A DNA stretch of 64,000 bases from Acetatifactor sp. (GTDB lineage Bacteria; Bacillota; Clostridia; Lachnospirales; Lachnospiraceae): contig JAFLRO010000004.1 in assembly GCA_022511425.1 (NCBI GenBank), positions 1 through 64,000 on the forward strand. Direction: 5' to 3'. The notes beneath the pieces are model-generated. The model made no database searches and was not told where the DNA came from. It was given only the letters and a program-made list of their open reading frames with translations. Within the stretch, counting starts at the first letter, position 1; each line of letters opens with the position of its first letter. Positions 51,863-59,659 of this stretch are shown one piece after another. The position numbers and the translations under genes are program-made.

Positions 51863-51891
51863 TTGCAATGCAATTTTCAGGGTGCTATAAT
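51863..51891 (+). promoter_or_regulatory. Promoter of the LTA-synthase-like gene
   Basis: TTGCAA (51863-51868), 17 bp, TATAAT (51886-51891). Just upstream GATGCA occurs twice (around 51829 and 51839). A GCGC/GCGC hairpin follows the -10 box. Confidence 0.7.
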
Positions 51892-51962
51892 GAGCGCGGA
51901 AGAAAAATGCAGCGCGTAGGTGCGATAAAAAGGTAAAAGACCGAAGATAAGGAGTGAAATAG

Positions 51963-54077
51963 ATGCTTGTACTCTGGGGTACATTAGCCGGCCTGGCTGT
52001 TTGGATGGAACTTGTCTATCATTTCAGCGGTTATGGCTGGACAGCATTCAATCCCATATATGGGTTACTGTTGATTTTGGCTTGGTCCGGTTTTTGGTCC
52101 ATGATCGTTGGGGTGTTGAAGGGCAGAATTAAAAAAATTTTATATTATGTTGTCATATGGGTGCCCATGGTCTGGACCAGTGTCCAGCTGGTATATTTAC
52201 ATATCTTTAAGCAGCCCCTTCTCTGGGAAGTTATGATCAGGGGCGGAGGTGATGCTCTGACCAATTACTGGCGTGAGGCGTTGACGGGGATTCTGCAGAC
52301 CATTCCTTTTATCATTTTGTTAATTATTCCTGCTATAGGGGTTCCTGCTTATCTGAAATGGTACGGCTGGAAACTGCCAAAGTATAAAACTCTTCAGGTC
52401 ATGAGGTCGCTGGTAATCACTCTGGCAGGCATATCGGGCAGTGTGGTGATGATGGAGATAGGCGAGGTTGCAGAGTTTGAATATTATGAGGAATACCATG
52501 AATTTTACGATCCTTTGACTGTGGCGGAAGGAATGGGGGTGATTCCCCTGTTTCACGGTGACATAGGCATTCATCTCCGGCGTGCGGTGGCGGATTTGTT
52601 TAAATCAAACCAGGCATCGGATTATGTGCCGACGGCGGCATTGCCGCTGCCTCCCCATGATGAGCCGGGGACGGTATCGGGAGGAGATGGTGCGAATCTT
52701 CCGGAAGGGATGGTGGATCCCACAGAACCTCCGGAAGATGCTCCGGAGGAAGTCGTTATCCGGCCTCATCAGTACAACCTGGATTATGAATTGCTTCATC
52801 AGCTTGCTGACAACAAGAATCAAACATGGCTGGCGGATTATATACAGGAGCAGACGCCGGTGAACACCAATGAGTACACTGGCATGTTCAAGGGTTATAA
52901 TCTGATTTTCCTTACTGCGGAAGGCTTCTGCACTTATGCCATAGACGAGGAACTGACTCCCACCCTGTACATGCTGGCAAACTCCGGGTTTGTCTGTGAG
53001 AATTATTATGTTCCCCTTTGGAGTACCAGCACCAGCGACGGTGAATATATCAACATGACAGGGTTAATACCGGACGGTCAACATAGTATGCAGCACAGCT
53101 CAACCAATATTCAGCCCTTTGTGCTGCCGGCCTTTTTTGCTGCCGATGGCGTGCATTCCTATGCCTACCACAATAACTCCCTTTCCTATTACGACAGGCA
53201 CGAGAGCCATCCCAACATGGGATACGACTTTAAGGCCTGCAAGTTGGGCAATCTGGATCCGGGAGTATGGGGCGATAAGGTCTTTGAGATGGAGCAGCCA
53301 AATCAATGGCCGGCATCGGACTACAACATGATGGTAGCCACAGTGCCTGAGTATGTGAATGACGAGCGGTTTCACGTCTACTATATGACAGTATCAGGAC
53401 ATATGAACTATAACTTTAAAGGAAACGCCATGTCCGGCAAGAACAAGGAAGCTGTGGCAGAATTGGATAAGTCCGAGGGCTCCAAGGCATACATTGCCTG
53501 CAATATAGAATTGGATAAAGCCATGGAAAATTTGCTGGAGCAGCTGGAGGCTGCTGGACAGTTGGAAAATACTGTAATCTGTCTCAGCGCTGACCATTAT
53601 CCATATGGTTTTTCTGATGCGGAATACGAAGAATTGGCAGGGAAGGATCTGTCAGCGGGAAAGGACAAGTTTCGTAACACCCTGATTTTGTGGAATGCGG
53701 GCATGGAGGAGCCGGTTTACATCGATAAAGCTTGTGGTCCCATGGATCTCCTGCCGACACTTTTGAACCTGTTCGGCTTCGAGTATGATTCCAGAATGTA
53801 CGCTGGCCGGGATATCCTTTCTGACCGGGAAGGGATGGTGATTTTCATGAACCGTGACTTTGTGACGGATTCCGTGATTTTTATTGAGAAGGGAGATATC
53901 ACCACATGGCTTCAGGACGAAAATGGCTACGATATTGTACCGGACGATCAGAAGGAGGCCTATCTGGAAGAGGCCCGCAAGGAAGTAAGGAGACGTTACA
54001 ATTTCAGTGCCTATATCATTCAGGAGAATTATTACAGCGATGTGCTTCAGGCAATGATTCCTGAGGCTGGAGAATAA
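51963..54077 (+). CDS. LTA synthase family membrane sulfatase-fold enzyme
   Basis: 704 aa, GATAAGGAGTGAAATAG upstream. Four or five membrane helices (~1-165), a Pro/Glu-rich linker (~220-265; LPLPPHDEPGTVSGGDG), then an extracellular sulfatase-fold domain (~295-640). The predicted catalytic Thr lies in SSTSTSDGEY-like WSTSTSDGEYINM (~355) and metal ligands in TAEGFC, MTVSGHMNY and LSADHYPYG. LtaS polymerises glycerol phosphate from phosphatidylglycerol into lipoteichoic acid; some relatives add phosphoethanolamine or phosphoglycerol to other glycans. Single gene with its own terminator. Confidence 0.87.
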   Translation: MLVLWGTLAGLAVWMELVYHFSGYGWTAFNPIYGLLLILAWSGFWSMIVGVLKGRIKKILYYVVIWVPMVWTSVQLVYLHIFKQPLLWEVMIRGGGDALTNYWREALTGILQTIPFIILLIIPAIGVPAYLKWYGWKLPKYKTLQVMRSLVITLAGISGSVVMMEIGEVAEFEYYEEYHEFYDPLTVAEGMGVIPLFHGDIGIHLRRAVADLFKSNQASDYVPTAALPLPPHDEPGTVSGGDGANLPEGMVDPTEPPEDAPEEVVIRPHQYNLDYELLHQLADNKNQTWLADYIQEQTPVNTNEYTGMFKGYNLIFLTAEGFCTYAIDEELTPTLYMLANSGFVCENYYVPLWSTSTSDGEYINMTGLIPDGQHSMQHSSTNIQPFVLPAFFAADGVHSYAYHNNSLSYYDRHESHPNMGYDFKACKLGNLDPGVWGDKVFEMEQPNQWPASDYNMMVATVPEYVNDERFHVYYMTVSGHMNYNFKGNAMSGKNKEAVAELDKSEGSKAYIACNIELDKAMENLLEQLEAAGQLENTVICLSADHYPYGFSDAEYEELAGKDLSAGKDKFRNTLILWNAGMEEPVYIDKACGPMDLLPTLLNLFGFEYDSRMYAGRDILSDREGMVIFMNRDFVTDSVIFIEKGDITTWLQDENGYDIVPDDQKEAYLEEARKEVRRRYNFSAYIIQENYYSDVLQAMIPEAGE

Positions 54078-54080
54078 AGC

Positions 54081-54109
54081 AGGCGCCCCTGAAACGGGGC
54101 GCCTTTTTG
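54081..54109 (+). terminator. Intrinsic terminator
   Basis: 9-bp stem AGGCGCCCC/GGGGCGCCT with a 6-nt loop and TTTTTG, 3 bp after the LTA-synthase-like stop. Confidence 0.92.
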
Positions 54110-54196
54110 TAGTATGAAGTGCATGAACCAAACCTTGAGTGAGAGCTCTAAAGGGGCGTAGTTGCAACGAGCACGACAGTGACTTGCAGGGTTTGC

Positions 54197-54243
54197 ATCG
54201 TACGGTGTGCGCATCCGGCTTGTTTCCGCACCAACTGTACGAT
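54197..54243. repeat. Imperfect long inverted repeat
   Basis: ATCGTAC-GGTG-TGCG and CGCA-CCAACT-GTACGAT can pair as a ~14-bp imperfect stem around a 15-nt loop. Lies between convergent genes; no T-run. Confidence 0.45.
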
Positions 54244-54248
54244 TACGC

Positions 54249-55049
54249 TTAGGGCTTGGAGTCTCTAATAGCCAGATGCAGCTCGGAGAACAATTCGTTA
54301 TACCTGACATGGGAGCCGCTTGCTTTTGTGACTGTAGTGTACAGACTCAGTGGAATCTGCCGATCTTCGTATGCAAAGGTTTCTTCGTTGTGACTTTTGA
54401 TGGCTTCGGCGATCTTTTCTGCATAATCCTGTGAGGAGCTGCCCGTCAGGATACAGAATTCATCTCCGCCGATACGGAAAACAATATCTTCATCACCTGC
54501 TGCTTCCTCCATGCGCCGCATAGATTCCAGGATAGCAAGGTCCCCTGCTTTGTGAGATACATCATTGATATGAATCATATTTTTAATATCGCAACAGATA
54601 AAACAACAATTCCTGCGTTCGCAGAAAAGATCATAGAGCTGGCTGATGTCTACATTTCTTCTTCCCATAATATACAAATCTCCTTCCTTGATGGGTGCCC
54701 GGAGTCTTGGGAAAATCTCCGAGTATTTTCTGTTTCTGAATTCAGAAGGGTTGCAGTTCCATATTTCCTTAAAAGCACGGGAAAATGCCTCGTGAGAGTT
54801 ATATCCGTACTCCACTGCCACAGACAGAATGGACAACTCCGGCTGTTCGATGAGAAGCCGGCCTGCAGCCATCATCCGTCTGCGGGTTAGATAGTCGTGC
54901 ACAGAAATATGGTAGACATAGTGAAACAGTTTTTCCAGGGTGGACTTAGAACAATAGCAGGCATTGGCAATATCAATGGTTTTGATACTGTCTTTTAGAT
55001 GGCACTCAATATATTCAAGACTACTTACAAGCAGGTTGATATTATCCAT
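54249..55049 (-). CDS. AraC-type HTH fused to a GGDEF domain
   Basis: 266 aa from the ATG at 55049 (TTGAGAGGAAAA upstream). Residues ~1-110 form an AraC/XylS double helix-turn-helix (IKTIDIANACYCSKSTLEKL, LSILSVAVEYGYNSHEAFSR, AFKEIW). After a short linker, ~125-265 is a GGDEF domain with DIKNMIHINDVSHKAGD and an intact RIGGDEF. An AraC DNA-binding domain in front of a GGDEF domain is uncommon: the cyclase or a GTP/cyclic di-GMP-binding role may be tied directly to promoter binding. No cyclic di-GMP I-site is evident. Confidence 0.82.
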   Translation of the reverse strand: MDNINLLVSSLEYIECHLKDSIKTIDIANACYCSKSTLEKLFHYVYHISVHDYLTRRRMMAAGRLLIEQPELSILSVAVEYGYNSHEAFSRAFKEIWNCNPSEFRNRKYSEIFPRLRAPIKEGDLYIMGRRNVDISQLYDLFCERRNCCFICCDIKNMIHINDVSHKAGDLAILESMRRMEEAAGDEDIVFRIGGDEFCILTGSSSQDYAEKIAEAIKSHNEETFAYEDRQIPLSLYTTVTKASGSHVRYNELFSELHLAIRDSKP

Positions 55050-55246
55050 TTTTCCTCTCAATCCGCCTTGTGGCAGCACAACGCTGCTATGGCAACGCAA
55101 GCGCCAGAATATCAATGCACGAAAGCACATTTAGCTTGCTGCAGGATATTTGATTATCCGCCCCTGTGACGATATCGTGATTCTATTATAGAGCAAGTGA
55201 TGGACCGAGTTTTGATTTTTTGAGTAAAGAATAGGAGAAGCCCAGT

Positions 55247-56584
55247 TCAGGCTTCTCCTGTCAAGGATTTAATCGCATTATCCAGCACTTCGAAATATTC
55301 TTCAAAGGTCTTGCGGCAGCATTTCGGATCTTTGATAACAATTCCCGGGGATCTCAGTCCTGTCAGAGCAAAGCCCATAGCCATCCGGTGGTCCTCGTAG
55401 GTTTCGACCTGGGCGGGAGAGGGCTGATCGGGATAAATCGTTATACTGCTTTCGTCAGATTCACATCGGATGCCCATTTTCGTCAGTTCCGTGGTCATAG
55501 CCGTCAGACGGTCGCTCTCTTGATAACGGATGTGACCAATGCCGGTAATAGTAGTGGGGTTCTTCGCATAAGGAGCAATGGCAGCCAGGGTGATAGCCTG
55601 ATCGGAGCAGGCGGACATATCCGCTGTAATGCCACGGAAGTATCCATCCTTCGGAGGGGAGAGCAGAATCCCCTCGGGTGTGTCGACAGCCTCACAGCCC
55701 ATCTGCTCCAGGAGACGGATAAATGCCACATCCCCCTGTAGGGAATCAAAGTGAACCTGTTCCACCTGTACGGGTATGCTAAGCAGCGGGCACATGGCAT
55801 AGAAATAGCAGGCGGCGGATGCATCGGGTTCCACCTGATATTCTTGGGCGTGATAATGCTGGCCGGCCCTGGTCAGGAAAACGCTGTCGGAAGGCCGTTC
55901 CACTGTGACTCCGAATTGTTGCATCATCCGCAGAGTCATCTCGATGTAAGCCATGCCGTGGGTACCCTCGACCTCAGTGGTAAAATCCTGGGACGACAGG
56001 CAGGAGACAATCAGCAGAGCACTCAAAAACTGGCTGCTGTGGTCAATGTTCACGGTGATATGATCCCGCTTAAAACCATGGCCCCGCAGAAAAAACGGGA
56101 AGTGCCCATGCTCATGGCCGGGAAAATAAAAAAACTGACAGCCCAACTCCTTCAGGGAATCCAACAAAGGCGCCATGGGACGTTTCCGCATTTGTTCAGA
56201 AGCATCCATGTAGAATACCCCATGCGAGAGACCCAGATAAGCCGTGAGGAATCGCGCCGCCGTTCCCGCACTGCCCACATACTGCCTTGCCGATGCCAAA
56301 GGAAGCGGGCCACCCAGCCCTTCTACGGTCACAGTTCTATTTACCTCATCCACACTTGTCTCAAATCCAAGAGCCTGAATACACTTCAAAAAATGTCGGG
56401 AATCGTCGGAAAACAACACTCCCTTTAACAGCGAACTGCCCTTTGCCAACGTAGCCAAAAGCAACGCCCGATTAGTAATACTCTTAGATCCGGGCACAGA
56501 TACAATAAGCGGCTCCTTGCGGACAGATTGTATCTTTAATATGTTATATATATTTTGCACTTCATAAGTGTCATGTAAATTCAT
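55247..56584 (-). CDS. aroA: 3-phosphoshikimate 1-carboxyvinyltransferase (EPSP synthase)
   Basis: 445 aa from the ATG at 56584 (GCGGAGGTTGACG upstream). Joins shikimate-3-phosphate and PEP in aromatic amino acid synthesis. PGSKSITNRALLLA is the PEP/S3P lysine motif, DHSSQFLSALLI and PDASAACYFYA the mid-protein sites, and ESDRLTAMTTEL and EDHRMAMGFAL the C-terminal ones. The glyphosate-contact stretch reads GSAGTAARFLTA instead of GNAGTAMRP, an atypical form lacking the Asn and Pro of enterobacterial enzymes. No other shikimate gene is in the window. Confidence 0.93.
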   Translation of the reverse strand: MNLHDTYEVQNIYNILKIQSVRKEPLIVSVPGSKSITNRALLLATLAKGSSLLKGVLFSDDSRHFLKCIQALGFETSVDEVNRTVTVEGLGGPLPLASARQYVGSAGTAARFLTAYLGLSHGVFYMDASEQMRKRPMAPLLDSLKELGCQFFYFPGHEHGHFPFFLRGHGFKRDHITVNIDHSSQFLSALLIVSCLSSQDFTTEVEGTHGMAYIEMTLRMMQQFGVTVERPSDSVFLTRAGQHYHAQEYQVEPDASAACYFYAMCPLLSIPVQVEQVHFDSLQGDVAFIRLLEQMGCEAVDTPEGILLSPPKDGYFRGITADMSACSDQAITLAAIAPYAKNPTTITGIGHIRYQESDRLTAMTTELTKMGIRCESDESSITIYPDQPSPAQVETYEDHRMAMGFALTGLRSPGIVIKDPKCCRKTFEEYFEVLDNAIKSLTGEA

Positions 56585-56764
56585 CGTCAACCTCCGCAAC
56601 ATACAGGTTTATTAGCTATTATCAGTATACGGCGATTTGAAGAAATTTGTCAACATACGCCATATAATTACTCTCAGGCATACCCGCCTCGCGATGCCGT
56701 CACTTGTGTAAAAAACAAACAGTAGCAGTTCCCAAGATTTTGTAGCAGTACCCATGATTTGTTC

Positions 56765-56827
56765 TTGACAAACACCAAAAGAAAGAGTAATATTAATCCA
56801 TAATATTCCTATTTAGTTACTAGGAAT
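56765..56827 (+). promoter_or_regulatory. cysK promoter with Rrf2-type operator
   Basis: TTGACA (56765-56770), 17 bp, TAATAT (56788-56793). Right at the expected transcription start is the inverted repeat ATTCCTA-N9-TAGGAAT (56805-56811, 56821-56827), a candidate site for the Rrf2 regulator encoded in the operon. Confidence 0.7.
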
Positions 56828-56867
56828 TATAGGTAATTCAACGCAGAAATGCAGAAAAGAGGAAACC

Positions 56868-57806
56868 ATGGGAAAAATCTATGAGAATTCAACACAGCTG
56901 GTAGGAAAAACCCCTTTGTTGAAGGTAAGCAATTATGCAAAGGATCAAGGCATCACCAATGCGACACTTCTGGTGAAACTAGAGTATTTTAATCCTGCAG
57001 GAAGCGTAAAGGACAGAATTGCCCTTGCAATGATTGAGGACGCTGAAAAGAAAGGCATTCTAAAACCCGGTGCAACCATAATTGAGCCCACTTCCGGAAA
57101 TACCGGCATCGGCCTGGCAAGCGTAGGAGCAGCCAAGGGCTACCACACCATCCTGACCCTGCCCGAGACCATGAGCGTGGAACGAAGGAATCTGTTGAAG
57201 GCATACGGAGCTGAGCTGGTACTCACAGAAGGCGCCAAGGGAATGAAGGGCGCTATTGCCAAGGCAGAGGAACTGCATAAAGAGATTCCCGGCTCCGTTA
57301 TCCTTGGACAGTTTGATAATCCGGCAAACCCCGATTACCATGCCGCCACCACAGGCCCTGAGATCTGGGAGGACACAGACGGAAAGGTTGATATTTTCGT
57401 GGCGGGTGTGGGTACCGGCGGAACCGTTACCGGTGTTGGAAGTTATTTGAAGTCCAAGAACCCTGAAGTTAAAATAGTTGCTGTAGAGCCGGCTGATTCT
57501 CCTGTGCTCTCCGGCGGTCAACCCGGACCTCACAAGCTTCAGGGTATTGGTGCGGGTTTTGTTCCATCCGTGTTGAATACTCAGATTTATGATGAGATTA
57601 TCACGGTCACCACGGATCAGGCATTTTCTACAGGACGTCTGATTGCCCATAAGGAGGGCATTCTGGTGGGTATCACCTCCGGCGCTGCATTGTTTGCGGC
57701 AGCGCAGCTGGCAAAGAGACCGGAGAATGCCGGCAAGACCATTGTGGCTCTGCTTCCTGACTCCGGTGACAGATACCTGTCCACCCCCATGTTTACAGAG
57801 GGCTAA
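56868..57806 (+). CDS. cysK: Cysteine synthase (O-acetylserine sulfhydrylase)
   Basis: 312 aa. Makes cysteine from O-acetylserine and sulfide with PLP. K48 in [12 protein letters not shown] binds [15 protein letters not shown] is the substrate loop, [12 protein letters not shown] the phosphate loop, and [12 protein letters not shown] the C-terminal signature. Length and motifs match CysK rather than cystathionine beta-synthase. The Rrf2 gene starts 3 bp after its stop, so they form an autoregulated operon. Confidence 0.96.
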   Translation: MGKIYENSTQLVGKTPLLKVSNYAKDQGITNATLLVKLEYFNPAGSVKDRIALAMIEDAEKKGILKPGATIIEPTSGNTGIGLASVGAAKGYHTILTLPETMSVERRNLLKAYGAELVLTEGAKGMKGAIAKAEELHKEIPGSVILGQFDNPANPDYHAATTGPEIWEDTDGKVDIFVAGVGTGGTVTGVGSYLKSKNPEVKIVAVEPADSPVLSGGQPGPHKLQGIGAGFVPSVLNTQIYDEIITVTTDQAFSTGRLIAHKEGILVGITSGAALFAAAQLAKRPENAGKTIVALLPDSGDRYLSTPMFTEG

Positions 57807-57809
57807 ACT

Positions 57810-58247
57810 ATGAAAATATCTACGAGGGGCAGATATGCAGTGCTGGTCATGTTGGATCTGGCATTGAATAATACAGGTGAGTGTATCAAGGTAAAAGATA
57901 TTGCCGCCAGACAGGACATCTCAGAGAAATATCTGGAGCAAATCATAGCCGTACTGAACAAGGCCGGTTATGTAAAAAGTGTCAGGGGAGCCCAGGGGGG
58001 TTACCATCTGGCCAGAGATCCGGCTGAGTACACCATAGGCATGATCTTGCGCCTTACGGAAGGTTCCATGGCGCCTGTGGCCTGTTTGGACGAAGGGGCG
58101 GAATGTGAGCAGTGTGATACCTGCGAAACATTGGAGGTGTGGAAAGAGCTATACGATGCTATCAACAATGTCATCGACAGGTGGACTGTCGCAGATCTGG
58201 TGGCGATGCGCCAGCAGCGTGAGGGAAGCCTGGATTACAGTATCTGA
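57810..58247 (+). CDS. Rrf2-family regulator (CymR/IscR-like)
   Basis: 145 aa. Winged helix-turn-helix at ~1-80 with the family start MKISTRGRYAVLVMLDLA and VRGAQGGYHLAR wing. A cysteine cluster ECEQCDTCE (~97-105) could bind an Fe-S cluster as in IscR, unlike CymR, which lacks it. Being in the cysK operon suggests control of sulfur metabolism, acting at the palindrome before cysK; IscR-like sensing of Fe-S status is the alternative. Confidence 0.9.
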   Translation: MKISTRGRYAVLVMLDLALNNTGECIKVKDIAARQDISEKYLEQIIAVLNKAGYVKSVRGAQGGYHLARDPAEYTIGMILRLTEGSMAPVACLDEGAECEQCDTCETLEVWKELYDAINNVIDRWTVADLVAMRQQREGSLDYSI

Positions 58248-58285
58248 ATTTGATAGTTTGAGGTTGTTTCCTTAAATGCAAAACA

Positions 58286-58321
58286 AAAGACGGTGCGGTC
58301 TATTATGACTGCACCGTCTTT
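58286..58321. terminator. Bidirectional terminator reaching into a coding end
   Basis: AAAAGACGGTGC...GCACCGTCTTT stem (11 bp plus imperfect inner pairs) between cysK-rrf2 and the convergent tocopherol-cyclase-like gene, whose last codons form part of it. Confidence 0.85.
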
Positions 58322-59478
58322 GACTGTGTTAAACGGGTTTGGGCATTTGCCTGAGCCTTATATTCACACAATGCCCCATCCATATGCAGAGTATCCAAAA
58401 GCTCTCTGCCACCGTCCGCCAACCGGTAGATTTCAATCGTTCCGATACCTGCTCCGCCGGCCCAGAGGGGATTGCGGAATCTTGCACTGTCCGGACTTTC
58501 ATAGTGCAGCTTGATCATCTGTTCCTTTGTGCAGCTGCCGGAAATCTTAATCAGGTGACTGCGGTTTCTGGCCATGATATGCCAGATAAAACGCCGACCG
58601 TTTTCCTTTGTCGCCCACTTGCAGCGGGAAAACAGGAATTGTTTGCGGAAGCCAAATTCATAGTCTTCGCCAGTATAGGTCAACTGTATCATCAGCCGGC
58701 GCCTTAAGGGGAAACAGAGAAAGCGAGGACTGCAGCCGTTAATAGCCAGTACAGAATGACGCAGCTCCCTGCCGGCATGCTCGCTGGTCAGTCTTCCGCA
58801 GGCCAGTTGAAACCAAGGTCTGTTAAAACTGCGCCCCCAGTGTTTGTCCGCATAGCCGTAGCTGGTGTCTGAAGAGACCTGATAAACTTTACCATCCAGG
58901 GTTACACTGCCTCTGAAAAAGCTTCTGACGCCCTCACCGTGCCAGTAGCTGTCCAAAGTATTAAAAACCTGAAGCAGCGGACTTGCCCAAAAGCCAGTGT
59001 GACAGGATACAGCCTTATGTACCTCCAGATCCCACTCCATGGTTCCTTCATCGGACATAAGACTGCGATGTCTGGCCTCTTCCGGGGTCACATCTATAAA
59101 TCCGGTAATCCTGTCCTCTCTGTAAAAACAGTCCTCCACCTGCATCACCAGAGGGCTCCCGGTGGCTTTCAGGGCGGAGACAGGATAGAAAGCGTGAAGC
59201 TGTTTCCCGGGCTGTCCGTCAGTTCCGGGGAAGACCCCTGCTTTTACCATCACATAGGAAGGCTTCATGCCCCGTTTCCGATAGTAAGGATGGCGGCCTA
59301 AAATAGGTTGGTCGCCGCCCAAGCCGGGATTGATCACAAAAAATTCCACAAAAAAAGTGCGAGTTTCCCCTGTCTCCCCGTGCACTCCTGAAAAGGAATG
59401 CCACCATCGCATGTAGCCTTTTTTTGACAGGGACCCTCGCAGCATATATGAATTTCGCTTCAGATCAGACAGATTCAT
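58303..59478 (-). CDS. Tocopherol-cyclase-like family protein
   Basis: 391 aa. The N-terminal GYMRWWHSFSGVHGETGE, FFVINPGLGG and the central DTSYGYADKHWGRSFNRPWF with QLACGRL match the tocopherol cyclase-like fold (PF14249) known from plants and scattered in bacteria: a beta-barrel enzyme or lipid-binding protein. Gut anaerobes do not make tocopherol, so the substrate is probably another prenyl lipid or a carotenoid-like compound; this is unknown. No signal peptide. The gene is isolated. Confidence 0.65.
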   Translation of the reverse strand: MNLSDLKRNSYMLRGSLSKKGYMRWWHSFSGVHGETGETRTFFVEFFVINPGLGGDQPILGRHPYYRKRGMKPSYVMVKAGVFPGTDGQPGKQLHAFYPVSALKATGSPLVMQVEDCFYREDRITGFIDVTPEEARHRSLMSDEGTMEWDLEVHKAVSCHTGFWASPLLQVFNTLDSYWHGEGVRSFFRGSVTLDGKVYQVSSDTSYGYADKHWGRSFNRPWFQLACGRLTSEHAGRELRHSVLAINGCSPRFLCFPLRRRLMIQLTYTGEDYEFGFRKQFLFSRCKWATKENGRRFIWHIMARNRSHLIKISGSCTKEQMIKLHYESPDSARFRNPLWAGGAGIGTIEIYRLADGGRELLDTLHMDGALCEYKAQANAQTRLTQSKTVQS

Positions 59479-59558
59479 TTGTCTTCTCGCTTCCTGAGGG
59501 CATGCTGCACCTCGGGAGATCGGATTGTCAGTATCAATATTTCGTAGTAATCCTCCTT

Positions 59559-59587
59559 ATTATACTACAAGATATAGTAAATGACAA
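59559..59587 (-). promoter_or_regulatory. Promoter of the tocopherol-cyclase-like gene
   Basis: Minus strand: TTGTCA (59587-59582), 17 bp, TATAAT (59564-59559), followed by AAGGAGG at 59558-59552. That site precedes a possible 20-codon TTG-started frame (59537) whose TGA overlaps the main ATG. Confidence 0.75.
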
Positions 59588-59659
59588 GAGTGTCAGACAA
59601 ATTTATGGAAAATCTTTGTCCTAAAGCTAATTTTCACACATTAACCAAACTAACTATCT

